Positions 25,719-35,227 of a stretch of DNA of 64,000 nucleotides are shown piece by piece. Source of the DNA: Sulfurovum sp. (GTDB lineage: Bacteria; Campylobacterota; Campylobacteria; Campylobacterales; Sulfurovaceae); the NCBI GenBank assembly GCA_027068435.1, contig JAMOTA010000057.1:1-64000 (forward strand), in the 5' to 3' direction. The position numbers and the translations under genes were made by a program. Below the pieces are notes generated by a model. The model ran no database searches, had not been told where the DNA came from, and saw nothing but the letters and a program-made list of their open reading frames with translations. Within the stretch, counting starts at the first letter, position 1; each line of letters opens with the position of its first letter.

Positions 25719-27437
25719 ATGAAACAAAACACAGCACTCAACATATTAAAATCAGGCAAAAATGTATTTATCACAGGGTCAGCAGGTACAGGTAAGACCT
25801 ATTTACTTAACCTTTATACTCAGTATTTAAAAGAGCGTAGGGTCTATCCTACTATCGTTGCACCTACGGGTATTGCAGCATCACATTTGGGTGGGCAAAC
25901 GATTCACTCATTTTTCTCTTTGGGTATACGAGATAGTATAGATGAAGGGTATGTAGAGTTTTTGTTAGAGAAGAAGTACTTAAAAAGCCGTTTCTCTAAA
26001 CTCAAACTACTTATCATTGATGAAGTTTCTATGATATCTCCAGAGATATTTTCTGCTATGGATTTGATACTACGTGGATTTAAAGGTACAGATGCTCCTT
26101 TTGGTGGTGTGCAAGTAGTGATTTCAGGAGATTTTTTTCAGTTACCTCCTGTCTCTAAAGCACCTAAAGAGAAGCGTTTTGCATGGCAATCTACAGCTTG
26201 GAAAGCCCTAGAGTTACAAACTTGTTACCTGAAAGAGAAGTTTAGACAAGATGACAGCAGACTAATACAGATACTAGATGATATACGCTCTGGGCATATC
26301 AGTACTTTATCTGAAGAGTTATTGGCAAGTAGGCATGAAAAAGTACTTGATACCACTACACCTACAAAACTATATACACATAATGTAGATGTAGATCGTA
26401 TTAATTTAGAGGAGTTAGCCAAGCTTAGTGGGGACTCTAAGCATTTTGTATGTGAGACGAAAGGGAGTGAGAAGAGTATTGAAAAAATATTTAAATCTTC
26501 TTTGGTTTTAGAGGAGTTAGTCCTTAAAAAAGGGGCAGTGGTTATTTTTATAAAAAACAATACTGAAGATGGGTATGTTAATGGTACAACAGGTACTGTA
26601 CAGAGTTTTAGCCCCATAGATAATATGCCTATTATCATAACCACAGATGGAAGAAAAATAAAACTAGAGTTAGAAGATTGGTCACTTGAAAATGATAGTG
26701 GTAAGGTACTTGCTACAGTTTCACAAGTACCTCTACGTTTGGCATGGGCGATTACGATACATAAATCACAAGGTATGACGTTAGATGCTGCAGAGATAGA
26801 CTTATCTAAAACTTTTGAAACAGGGCAGGGGTATGTAGCACTCTCTCGTATTAGAAATATAGAGGGCTTACGGCTGATGGGTCTAAACTCTATGGCATTA
26901 CGTGTTGACCCTCTTACTCTGCATGTTGATGAACGTATTATGTTGGCTTCACAAAAGTCTATAGATACTATAAGCTCTTTGTCTAACGAAGCTTTAGAGA
27001 GTAGGTTTGAGACGCATATTTTAACCCTTGGTGGTGTAGTCAATAAAGAGAAAATAGAAGAGGAGATGCAAAACATAAAAGCAGGTAAACCCTCTCACTC
27101 TTCGTATGTTACACCTACACATGTAAAGACTAAAAATCTTATAGCTAAGTCAGATACACTCATAAAACTTGCACAAAGTAGAGGAGTATCTAAAGGTACT
27201 ATTATTCAACATCTACTTCTTATAAAAGAGGAGAATCCAGAGGTTGATTTAACGAAATATAGACCTAGTGAGGAACTCTTTAAACGTGTAGATGAGGTAG
27301 TTTTAAAGTTAAAAACTAAAAATTTAAAAGAGAATTTTTCAGAAAATGGTAAGTTACGCTTAAAGTCTGTTTTTGAAGCATTAGATACAGAGGTAAGTTA
27401 TGATGATATACGTCTTTGTATGTTGTTTATGGAGTAA
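25719..27437 (+). CDS. PIF1-family DNA helicase with C-terminal HTH-like domain
   Basis: 572 residues. A superfamily 1B helicase that moves 5' to 3' on DNA. Motifs in order: GSAGTGKTYLL (Walker A, about 21-31), APTGIAASHLGG, LLIIDEVSMIS (Walker B), GDFFQLPPV, AWAITIHKSQGMTLD and GYVALSRI. The last part (about 465-572) looks like the RecQ-type C-terminal helix-turn-helix (SRGVSKGTIIQHLLLI). It probably handles G-quadruplexes or replication and recombination intermediates. It is the last gene before the sugar locus and lies 75 bases from the divergent CitE-like gene. Confidence 0.93.
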   Translation: MKQNTALNILKSGKNVFITGSAGTGKTYLLNLYTQYLKERRVYPTIVAPTGIAASHLGGQTIHSFFSLGIRDSIDEGYVEFLLEKKYLKSRFSKLKLLIIDEVSMISPEIFSAMDLILRGFKGTDAPFGGVQVVISGDFFQLPPVSKAPKEKRFAWQSTAWKALELQTCYLKEKFRQDDSRLIQILDDIRSGHISTLSEELLASRHEKVLDTTTPTKLYTHNVDVDRINLEELAKLSGDSKHFVCETKGSEKSIEKIFKSSLVLEELVLKKGAVVIFIKNNTEDGYVNGTTGTVQSFSPIDNMPIIITTDGRKIKLELEDWSLENDSGKVLATVSQVPLRLAWAITIHKSQGMTLDAAEIDLSKTFETGQGYVALSRIRNIEGLRLMGLNSMALRVDPLTLHVDERIMLASQKSIDTISSLSNEALESRFETHILTLGGVVNKEKIEEEMQNIKAGKPSHSSYVTPTHVKTKNLIAKSDTLIKLAQSRGVSKGTIIQHLLLIKEENPEVDLTKYRPSEELFKRVDEVVLKLKTKNLKENFSENGKLRLKSVFEALDTEVSYDDIRLCMLFME

Positions 27438-27590
27438 AGTATTTTCAAGTTAGGTTGACTTCGTCTCTTGAAACCAACGCAGTAAAAATGCTTCACGCTC
27501 TATTACCTTTGTATCATAAACCTTTATGATATTGTACTAAAAATTGTTTAGCCTAGTATTTATAATAGATAAATCATTATTTAGATAAAA

Positions 27591-27596
27591 TATAAT
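27591..27596 (+). promoter_or_regulatory. Candidate -10 box for the surface-glycan locus
   Basis: TATAAT at 27591 is 36 bases before the first start codon of the locus; a second TATAAT lies at 27561. Both are in the 195-base gap 27438-27632, the widest gap before the locus. Neither has a clear -35. As the genes from 27633 are nearly gap-free to 59366, this is the only obvious place for a main promoter, though internal ones are likely. Confidence 0.35.
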
Positions 27597-27632
27597 TAGA
27601 AATTATAGATATTAAGGGATAGTATTTTACAG

Positions 27633-28886
27633 ATGTTGAAAAATAATAAAATAGCAGTTATCGGACTTGGTTACGTTGGTTTGCCATTGGCTCATGCATT
27701 TTCAGAGAAATTTGATGTAGTAGGTTTTGACATTGCTCAGTGGCGTATAGATGAACTTAATGATGGTATAGATAGAACACTTGAATTGAGCTCATCTCAG
27801 GTAAATAAAGCATTAGCTAATGGGATGAAATTTACTAATATCTTAGAAGATATTGCACACTGTAATATTTATATAATCACAGTACCCACTCCTATAGATA
27901 AACATAAAAAACCTGATTTAACTCCTCTTATTAAAGCAAGTGAATCTATTGGAAAAGTACTTAAAAAAGATGATATAGTGATTTATGAATCTACAGTGTA
28001 TCCAGGTGCAACAGAAGAGGTCTGTGTACCTATTCTTGAAAAGTTCTCTTCATTAACATTTAATAAAGAGTTTTTTTGTGGTTACTCTCCTGAACGTATT
28101 AACCCTGGAGATAAAGAGCATACAGTAACTAAAATCTTAAAGGTAACAGCAGGTTCTACGCCTGAGATAAGCTTAAAAGTAGATGCTTTATATGCTTCTA
28201 TTATTACTGCGGGTACACATCTAGCACCTAGTATTAAAGTAGCAGAAGCTGCTAAAGTGATAGAGAACTCACAAAGAGATATTAACATTGCTTTTGTAAA
28301 TGAGTTGGCTATAATCTTTAATAAACTTGATATTGATACAGAAGCAGTGCTTGAAGCAGCTGGGACTAAGTGGAATTTTTTACCTTTTCGCCCAGGTTTA
28401 GTAGGCGGTCACTGTATAGGAGTTGATCCTTATTATCTCACATACAAAGCACAAGAGGTAGGTTATAACCCAGAGATAATCTTAGCAGGTCGTCGTCTAA
28501 ATGATAATATGGGTATCTATGTAGCCAATCAAGTGATTAAGCTTATGATAAAAAAAGGGCAAAAGATAGAGGGTGCTAAAGTACTGGTACTAGGTATTAC
28601 TTTTAAAGAGAATTGTCCAGATATTCGTAACTCAAGAGTCATAGATGTCATTAAAGAGTTGGAAGATTTTGGTTGTAGTGTAGATGTTAGTGACTATTGG
28701 GCAGATGTAGAGGATGTAAAACACGAATATAACTTAGTGCTGAAAGAAGCGTGTAGTTATGATGATTATGATGCTGTGGTACTGGCTGTGGCTCACGATA
28801 GATACAAATCTTTAGCATTTGATAATAAAAAACAAGTAGTCTATGATATAAAATCTATATTAGATAATGCAGATGGAAAACTATAA
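27633..28886 (+). CDS. UDP-N-acetylhexosamine 6-dehydrogenase (TviB/WbpO type)
   Basis: 417 residues. NAD-dependent oxidation of C6 of a UDP-HexNAc to a uronic acid in two steps. The Rossmann motif is [13 protein letters not shown] (11-23); [12 protein letters not shown] and SPERINPGD follow. The catalytic Cys261 sits in [15 protein letters not shown]. Overall it fits the Vi-antigen TviB / Pseudomonas WbpO branch. It stands first in the locus and overlaps the start of the next gene by one base. The pairing with a WbpP-like epimerase suggests a GalNAcA or GlcNAcA precursor. Confidence 0.92.
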   Translation: MLKNNKIAVIGLGYVGLPLAHAFSEKFDVVGFDIAQWRIDELNDGIDRTLELSSSQVNKALANGMKFTNILEDIAHCNIYIITVPTPIDKHKKPDLTPLIKASESIGKVLKKDDIVIYESTVYPGATEEVCVPILEKFSSLTFNKEFFCGYSPERINPGDKEHTVTKILKVTAGSTPEISLKVDALYASIITAGTHLAPSIKVAEAAKVIENSQRDINIAFVNELAIIFNKLDIDTEAVLEAAGTKWNFLPFRPGLVGGHCIGVDPYYLTYKAQEVGYNPEIILAGRRLNDNMGIYVANQVIKLMIKKGQKIEGAKVLVLGITFKENCPDIRNSRVIDVIKELEDFGCSVDVSDYWADVEDVKHEYNLVLKEACSYDDYDAVVLAVAHDRYKSLAFDNKKQVVYDIKSILDNADGKL

Positions 28887-29917
28887 TGAGTGAATTTGAC
28901 AAATTATTACAGAGATTTAAAGTAGAACAAAAAACGTGGCTGATAACAGGAAATGCAGGGTTTATAGGTTCTAATTTAACAGAATTTTTACTTAAACACA
29001 ATCAAAAAGTTGTAGGGCTAGATAACTTCTCTACTGGGTATCAACATAATATTGATGATATACTTCAATCTGTAGGAGAAGAGTTAGCAGATAATTTTAC
29101 TTTTATAGAGGGTAATACTTGGGATATAGATACTTGTAAAAAAGCGTGTGAAGGTGTTGATATAGTATTACATCAAGCTGCACTTGGTTCAGTTCCTCGT
29201 TCTATAGATGATCCTATTACTTCTAATCGTTCTAATATTACGGGTTTTCTCAATATGCTCACTGCCACAAAAGATGCGGGGATTAAACGTTTTGTATATG
29301 CTAGTTCTAGCTCTGTTTATGGAGACTCTAAAGAACTTCCTAAAGTGGAGGAGCGTGTAGGTGATGTACTTTCACCTTATGCTGCTATGAAAAAAACCAA
29401 TGAGATTTATGCTAATGTTTTTCAAAAAACATACGGCATGGAGACTCTAGGTTTACGCTACTTCAATGTTTTTGGACGAAGACAAGACCCCAATGGTGCT
29501 TATGCAGCAGTGATTCCTAAATGGGTAGGTTCTTTACTTGAAGGTAAAGATGTCTATATCAATGGAGATGGAGAGACAAGCCGTGATTTTACCTACATAG
29601 ATAATGTTATACAAATGAATCTTCTTGCAGGAACTACAGATAATGCAGAAGCTTTTGGTGAAGCGTTTAATGTTGCAGTAGGTGGAAGAAATACACTCAA
29701 CGAACTTTATGCACTTATCAATAAAGAGTTAAAAGTACATATAGATACATTCACAGAGCAAAAAGTTATCTATCGTGACTTTAGAGCAGGAGATATACGC
29801 CACTCTAATGCTGATATTTCTAAAGCAAAGTCTATAGTAGGTTATCTGCCATCTCATGATATTTATCAAGGAATGGAAGAGGCTATAGAGTGGTATATTG
29901 AAAGTAGGAAATTATGA
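28886..29917 (+). CDS. UDP-N-acetylhexosamine C4-epimerase (TviC/WbpP type)
   Basis: 343 residues, extended SDR family. NAD motif TGNAGFIGSNL (21-31), ASSSSVYG, catalytic Tyr-Lys in PYAAMKKTNE and RYFNVFGRRQDPNGAYAAVI, all typical of WbpP/TviC. It interconverts gluco and galacto forms of UDP-GlcNAc or UDP-GlcNAcA. Its tight link to the dehydrogenase upstream suggests the two make UDP-GalNAcA. It overlaps galE by 4 bases (ATGA). Confidence 0.9.
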   Translation: MSEFDKLLQRFKVEQKTWLITGNAGFIGSNLTEFLLKHNQKVVGLDNFSTGYQHNIDDILQSVGEELADNFTFIEGNTWDIDTCKKACEGVDIVLHQAALGSVPRSIDDPITSNRSNITGFLNMLTATKDAGIKRFVYASSSSVYGDSKELPKVEERVGDVLSPYAAMKKTNEIYANVFQKTYGMETLGLRYFNVFGRRQDPNGAYAAVIPKWVGSLLEGKDVYINGDGETSRDFTYIDNVIQMNLLAGTTDNAEAFGEAFNVAVGGRNTLNELYALINKELKVHIDTFTEQKVIYRDFRAGDIRHSNADISKAKSIVGYLPSHDIYQGMEEAIEWYIESRKL

Positions 29918-30936
29918 TTTTAGTTACAGGTGGAGCAGGATATATCGGTTCTCACACACTTATATCTCTGCATGAAGCAGGTTATGAGTTTGTAGTATTT
30001 GATAACTTATCTAACTCTTCTAAAGAGTCTTTAAATAGAGTATCTGAGATTATAAAAAAAGATATCATCTTTGAAGAGGGAGATATTAGAGATAGTGTAT
30101 CTTTAGAAAGAGTATTTAAAAAATATACTATAGATGCTGTTATCCATTTTGCAGGACTTAAAGCTGTTGGAGAGTCTGTAGTAAATCCGCTTGAGTATTA
30201 TGATAATAATGTAAATGGTACTTTAGTATTACTTTCGGTAATGCAAAAATACTATTGTTATCAAATAGTATTTTCTAGTTCTGCTACAGTTTATAATGAA
30301 ATAGATAGTGATGATTATAAAGCATTAGAAGAGAATGACCCCATAGGAAATACTACAAATCCTTATGGTACTTCAAAATTTATGATAGAGAGAATTTTGC
30401 ATGATTTACATGTGAGTAATAATAGTTTTAAAATAGTTATTTTAAGATACTTCAATCCTGTAGGTGCACATATTTCGGGAACTATAGGGGAAGATCCAAA
30501 TGGTATACCTAATAATCTTATGCCTTTTATAGCTCAAACAGCGGTAGAAAAAAGAGAGTTTATTAGTGTATTTGGTGGAGATTATGATACTGATGATGGT
30601 ACAGGAGTAAGAGATTATATTCATATTGAAGATCTCGCATTAGGACATCTGAAAGCATTAGATAAAATATCTACTATAAAAGATGTTCTGATAGTAAATT
30701 TAGGTACAGGAAAGGGTTATTCTGTACTTGATATGATAAAAGCGTTTGAAAAAGCATCAAATAAGCAAATAGAATATAAAATAGTAGAAAGAAGAGCTGG
30801 TGATATAGCAAAATGTTTTGCTAATCCTAGTTATGCTAAAGATATTTTAGGTTGGAGTGCTACTAAAACTATTGATGATATGTGTGAAGATAGTTGGAGA
30901 TGGCAGATGAATAATCCTGAAGGATATGTGAAGTAG
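29914..30936 (+). CDS. galE: UDP-glucose 4-epimerase
   Basis: 340 residues. MILVTGGAGYIGSHT starts the Rossmann fold. SSSATVY and the catalytic pair in NPYGTSKFMIE follow, then LRYFNPVGAH and GTGVRDYIHIEDLA, the GalE hallmarks. It supplies UDP-galactose (or UDP-GalNAc, since bacterial GalE can be bifunctional) for glycan assembly. The length and motifs are normal. The next gene starts right after its stop. Confidence 0.93.
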   Translation: MILVTGGAGYIGSHTLISLHEAGYEFVVFDNLSNSSKESLNRVSEIIKKDIIFEEGDIRDSVSLERVFKKYTIDAVIHFAGLKAVGESVVNPLEYYDNNVNGTLVLLSVMQKYYCYQIVFSSSATVYNEIDSDDYKALEENDPIGNTTNPYGTSKFMIERILHDLHVSNNSFKIVILRYFNPVGAHISGTIGEDPNGIPNNLMPFIAQTAVEKREFISVFGGDYDTDDGTGVRDYIHIEDLALGHLKALDKISTIKDVLIVNLGTGKGYSVLDMIKAFEKASNKQIEYKIVERRAGDIAKCFANPSYAKDILGWSATKTIDDMCEDSWRWQMNNPEGYVK

Positions 30937-32127
30937 ATGAATAAAATATTAAATCTTATTGGAAGAAAAAAAGAGTTATTGAGTGATGATATTAAAAATA
31001 ACGAAAGTGAGTTATCTTTAATAGTATCTAATTCTACTTTTCTTGTTATGGGTGGAGCAGGATCCATAGGTCAAGCTGTTACAAAAGAGATATTTAAACG
31101 TAATCCTAAAAAACTTCATGTGGTAGATATATCAGAAAATAATATGGTAGAACTTGTAAGAGATATAAGAAGTTCATTTGGGTACATAGATGGAGAATTT
31201 GCAACATTTGCACTTGATATAGGAAGTTTAGAATATGATGCATTTATTAAAAATGATGGTCAATATGATTATGTATTAAATCTATCAGCATTAAAGCATG
31301 TAAGAAGTGAAAAAGACCCTTTTACTCTTATGCGTATGATAGAGACAAATATTTTTAATACAGATAAAACTCTTCAACAATCAATAGAAAATGGAAGTAA
31401 AAAATACTTTTGTGTCTCTACAGATAAAGCAGCAAATCCTGTTAATATGATGGGTGCAAGTAAAAGAATAATGGAAATGTTTGTAAATAGAAAGTCTATT
31501 GATATAAAAGTATCAATGGCTAGATTTGCTAATGTTGCTTTTAGTGATGGTTCACTTCTTCATGGATTTAACCAACGAATTGAAAAAAACCAACCAATTG
31601 TAGCCCCAAATGATATAAAAAGGTATTTTGTAACTCCTCAAGAGTCTGGAGAACTTTGTCTTATGTCTTGTATTTTTGGCGAAAATAGAGATATATTTTT
31701 CCCTAAGTTAAGTGAAGATTTGGATTTAATATCTTTTGCAGATATAGCTGTTAAATATTTGGCTAATAAAGGCTATGAACCTTTTCTATGTAAAACTGAA
31801 GATGAAGCAAGGGAACTATCTAAGACTTTGCCAACAGAAGGCAAATACCCATGTTTATTTACAAAAAGTGATACAACAGGTGAAAAAGATTTTGAAGAGT
31901 TTTTTACTGATTCTGAAACTTTAGATATGGGTAGTTTTAAGAATTTAGGAATTATTAAAAATAATATTAAATATGATGAAGAGTTATTAAATAATTTTGA
32001 AAATATTATAACTCATTACAAAGAGAATCTTTCTTGGACAAAAGAGCAAATCGTAAGAGAATTTTTTACACTGATTCCTGACTTTGAACACAGAGAGACT
32101 GGTAAATATCTTGATGGGAAAATGTAA
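30937..32127 (+). CDS. legB: Nucleotide-GlcNAc 4,6-dehydratase of the legionaminic branch (LegB-like)
   Basis: 396 residues, SDR fold. MGGAGSIGQAV binds NAD; SALKHVRSEKDP and STDKAANPVNMMGASKRIME give the catalytic Asp/Lys region of 4,6-dehydratases, which in this family replaces the usual Tyr triad context. It lacks the TM region of PglF. The C-terminal extension (about 300-396) is longer than in PseB. In Campylobacter the enzyme acts on GDP-GlcNAc in legionaminate synthesis; the ptmE-like gene downstream supports a GDP route here too. The next gene follows at once. Confidence 0.75.
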   Translation: MNKILNLIGRKKELLSDDIKNNESELSLIVSNSTFLVMGGAGSIGQAVTKEIFKRNPKKLHVVDISENNMVELVRDIRSSFGYIDGEFATFALDIGSLEYDAFIKNDGQYDYVLNLSALKHVRSEKDPFTLMRMIETNIFNTDKTLQQSIENGSKKYFCVSTDKAANPVNMMGASKRIMEMFVNRKSIDIKVSMARFANVAFSDGSLLHGFNQRIEKNQPIVAPNDIKRYFVTPQESGELCLMSCIFGENRDIFFPKLSEDLDLISFADIAVKYLANKGYEPFLCKTEDEARELSKTLPTEGKYPCLFTKSDTTGEKDFEEFFTDSETLDMGSFKNLGIIKNNIKYDEELLNNFENIITHYKENLSWTKEQIVREFFTLIPDFEHRETGKYLDGKM

Positions 32128-33267
32128 ATGCAAAAATTAGTTAATTTTATTCAAAAACTTTATAATACTAAAGAATTTATTCCTCTTCATGAACCTAGAT
32201 TTATAGGTAATGAAAAGAAATATTTAAATGACTGCATAGATTCTACATTTGTATCTTCAGTAGGTAAATATGTAGATATGTTTGAAGAACAATTTGCTAA
32301 AAAAGTTGGAAGTAAATATGCTATTGCTACAGTAAATGGTACATCAGCATTGCATATCGCTTTGCTTCTTAGTGATGTAACTTGTGACGATGAAGTTATC
32401 ACACAGTCACTTACATTTGTAGCTACTTGTAATGCTATAGATTATATTGGTGCTAAATCTGTATTTGTAGATGTTGATTTGGATACGATGGGTTTAAGTC
32501 CTAAGTCATTGAAAGAATTTTTAGAACAAAACTGTGAAATTATTGATAACCAATGTATAAATAAAACTACAAAAAAGATTATAAAAGCTTGTGTTCCTAT
32601 GCATACTTTTGGGCATAGTTGTAAGATACAAGAGATAAAAGATATTTGTGATACTTGGTATATATCTTTAGTTGAAGATAGTGCAGAGAGTTTAGGTACT
32701 ACTTACAAAGGCAAACATACTGGAACTTTTGGAAAACTTGGAGCATTTAGTTTCAATGGAAATAAAATTATTACTTCAGGTGGTGGTGGAGTTATAGTTA
32801 CAGATGATGAGAACTTAGCAAAAAGAGCAAAATACCTTACAACTACAGCAAAAGTACCTCACAAATGGGAATATGTACACGATGAGATAGCATATAATTA
32901 TCGTATGCCAAATCTAAATGCTTCACTTCTTGTAGCTCAATTAGAACAACTAGATGGTTTTGTAAAAAGTAAAAGGGATTTAGCTTCAAAATATACAGAA
33001 TTTTTTAAAGATGATGAAAATATTGACTTTGTACAAGAGCCAAAAGATTCTAAATCAAACTATTGGCTACAAGCAGTTATCGTAAAAGATGTAGCTAAAA
33101 GAGATGAGTTTTTAGACTATACAAATAAAAATGGAATTATGACAAGACCTATTTGGAAGCTTATGAACGAATTGGATATGTTCAAAGATTGTCAATGTGG
33201 TGATTTAACAAATGCAAAATATTTAGAACAAAGAGTTGTGAATATTACAAGCAGTGTGGTTGTATAA
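32128..33267 (+). CDS. legC: PLP-dependent 4-aminotransferase (LegC-like)
   Basis: 379 residues, DegT/DnrJ/EryC1 family. It adds an amino group to the 4-keto sugar made by the dehydratase upstream. TVNGTSALHIALLL contacts the cofactor phosphate. The conserved Asp is in LVEDSAESLG and the Schiff-base lysine is Lys213 in FSFNGNKIITSGGGG. The N-terminal extension (about 1-20) is typical of the LegC group. The stop overlaps the next start by one base. Confidence 0.85.
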   Translation: MQKLVNFIQKLYNTKEFIPLHEPRFIGNEKKYLNDCIDSTFVSSVGKYVDMFEEQFAKKVGSKYAIATVNGTSALHIALLLSDVTCDDEVITQSLTFVATCNAIDYIGAKSVFVDVDLDTMGLSPKSLKEFLEQNCEIIDNQCINKTTKKIIKACVPMHTFGHSCKIQEIKDICDTWYISLVEDSAESLGTTYKGKHTGTFGKLGAFSFNGNKIITSGGGGVIVTDDENLAKRAKYLTTTAKVPHKWEYVHDEIAYNYRMPNLNASLLVAQLEQLDGFVKSKRDLASKYTEFFKDDENIDFVQEPKDSKSNYWLQAVIVKDVAKRDEFLDYTNKNGIMTRPIWKLMNELDMFKDCQCGDLTNAKYLEQRVVNITSSVVV

Positions 33268-34238
33268 TGAATTTAATTAATGATATTTATTATTCAGATA
33301 ATTATATATCTTTATATCTGAAAGATAAAGAAGAGATTTTTAGTTTTGAATATAAAGAAAATGATAATATATTTATTAATAAAACAATTAAAAGACCAAT
33401 TTTAAATATTGGTAACATTAAAATAGATGAAGGTTTTTATGATTTAGAAACAGCTTATGGTTATGGTGGGTTCTATACAAATTGTAATGATGAATTATTT
33501 ATAAGTAATGCTTTGATAGAGTATAAAAAGAAATGTAAAGAAGAAAATATCATAGCTGAATTTATGAGATTTCATCCTTTTAATAATTTTAGTCAAAATA
33601 ATGATTCCTTTTTAGATATGAATATATATGATAGGGATGTTGTTGTAAAAAATTTAACAGAAGATATCCTTATGTCCTATTCTTCTAAGGTAAGAAATAC
33701 GGTTAAACGAGCAATAGAAAAAGTTACTATAGCAGAAAGTAATGATATTGATAAGTTTATGGAACTTTATAATGAAACAATGTTAAAAAATAAAGCAGAC
33801 AATTTCTATTTTTTTGACAATAACTACTATCAAAAACTTATTGCAAATGATAATATCAAACTTTATAAAGTGATATATCAAGATGAAACTATAGCTATGG
33901 GATTTTTTATGTTTGGTAATGACATTTGCCATTATCATCTATCTGCAAATACCGATCTTTCTTATAGTTTAAATTCTAACTATGCTTTGTTAAATTATAT
34001 TTTTAATGTAGCTAAAGAGAGAGGTTTGAAATATTTTTTACTAGGTGGAGGTACAACTTCAAATGAAGATGATTCATTATTTAAATTTAAAAAGAAATTT
34101 TCAAAAGAATTAAAGCCTTTTTATATAAGTGGTAAAATTTATAATAAAGAAATTTATGATAAATATACTAAAATATGGGAAGAACAAAGTAAAGAAAATA
34201 TTAAATATTTTTTAAAATATAGATTGGAGATAAAATGA
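33267..34238 (+). CDS. FemAB/GNAT-fold N-acyltransferase, probable LegH equivalent
   Basis: 323 residues. The C-terminal half has the GNAT/FemAB features SSKVRNTVKRAIEK, AMGFFMFGNDICHYHLSA, NYALLNYIFNVAKERG and the closing SLFKFKKKFS, as in peptidoglycan-bridge and sugar N-acyltransferases. The pathway needs an acetyltransferase between LegC and LegG, and this gene sits exactly there, so an N-acetyl (or other acyl) transfer to the 4-amino group is likely. It differs from the left-handed beta-helix PglD-type enzymes known from some legionaminate clusters. The gene is visibly more A/T-rich than its upstream neighbours. Confidence 0.65.
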   Translation: MNLINDIYYSDNYISLYLKDKEEIFSFEYKENDNIFINKTIKRPILNIGNIKIDEGFYDLETAYGYGGFYTNCNDELFISNALIEYKKKCKEENIIAEFMRFHPFNNFSQNNDSFLDMNIYDRDVVVKNLTEDILMSYSSKVRNTVKRAIEKVTIAESNDIDKFMELYNETMLKNKADNFYFFDNNYYQKLIANDNIKLYKVIYQDETIAMGFFMFGNDICHYHLSANTDLSYSLNSNYALLNYIFNVAKERGLKYFLLGGGTTSNEDDSLFKFKKKFSKELKPFYISGKIYNKEIYDKYTKIWEEQSKENIKYFLKYRLEIK

Positions 34239-35227
34239 GCGTTTTTATAATAGCAGAAGCAGGTGTAAATCATAATGGAGATATTAATTTAGCAAAAAAA
34301 CTAATTGATGTTGCCGTTAATGCTGGTGTAGATGCAGTAAAATTCCAAACTTGGAAAACTGAACTGTTAGTAACTAAAGAGGCTAAACAAGCAGAATATC
34401 AAATAGAAAATACAAGCATAGAAGAATCTCAATTTGATATGCTGAAAAAGTTAGAATTATCATATTCTGATTTTAAAGAATTAAAAACTTATTGTGATCT
34501 AAAAAAGATTATGTTCTTATCAACTCCAGATGAAATACCAAGTGCTAATTTTCTAGTTGACTTGCAAGATATCTTTAAGATTGGCTCTGGTGAAATAACA
34601 AATCTACCATATTTAAGACATATAGGTAGTTTAAATAAAGAAATAATACTTTCAACAGGTATGGCTGATATGGGTGAAATAGAAGATGCTTTGGATGTTT
34701 TAATAAAAGCAGGAACTACAAAAGAAAATATCACAGTATTACATGCAAATACAATGTATCCTGCACCAATGGAAGATGTAAACTTAAAAGCTATGGTAAC
34801 TATTGGAAATACTTTTGATATCGCTTATGGATATAGTGACCATACTTTGGGTATAGAAGTTGATATTGCTGCTGTTGCTATGGGTGCTAGTTGTATTGAA
34901 AAACATTTTACTTTAGATAAAACTATGGAAGGACCAGACCATAAAGCTTCTTTAGAACCAGATGAACTAAAAGCTATGGTAAAAGCTATACGAAATATAG
35001 AGTTAGCTTTGGGAAGTAGTATAAAAAAACCATCAAAAAGTGAAACACCAAATATACCAATAGCTAGAAAATCAATAGTAGCAAATACTATTATTAAAAA
35101 AGGTGATTTTTTAACAGAAAATAATCTCATTATAAAAAGACCTGCAAATGGAATAAATCCTATGAGATGGGATAATATAGTTGGAACTATTGCTAGTAAA
35201 GATTATGAAGAAGATGAGTTAATATAA
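34235..35227 (+). CDS. legI: N-acetylneuraminate-type synthase (LegI/NeuB-like)
   Basis: 330 residues. It condenses phosphoenolpyruvate with a 2,4-diacetamido hexose to a nonulosonic acid. The TIM-barrel domain starts IIAEAGVNHNGD, with VKFQTWK, KIGSGEITNLPYL and YGYSDHTLGIE, and IEKHFTLDKTMEGPDHKASL is the family signature. A C-terminal antifreeze-like SAF domain covers about 270-330 (RKSIVANTIIKKGD). It is distinct from the second NeuB-type gene at 46200, which fits PseI. It overlaps both neighbours by a few bases. Confidence 0.88.
   Translation: MSVFIIAEAGVNHNGDINLAKKLIDVAVNAGVDAVKFQTWKTELLVTKEAKQAEYQIENTSIEESQFDMLKKLELSYSDFKELKTYCDLKKIMFLSTPDEIPSANFLVDLQDIFKIGSGEITNLPYLRHIGSLNKEIILSTGMADMGEIEDALDVLIKAGTTKENITVLHANTMYPAPMEDVNLKAMVTIGNTFDIAYGYSDHTLGIEVDIAAVAMGASCIEKHFTLDKTMEGPDHKASLEPDELKAMVKAIRNIELALGSSIKKPSKSETPNIPIARKSIVANTIIKKGDFLTENNLIIKRPANGINPMRWDNIVGTIASKDYEEDELI

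Noticed and set aside
26225-27076. Minus-strand open frame of 283 codons inside the helicase gene
   Set aside because: The plus-strand frame carries all the PIF1 helicase motifs across the same stretch. The antisense frame shows no recognisable domain.
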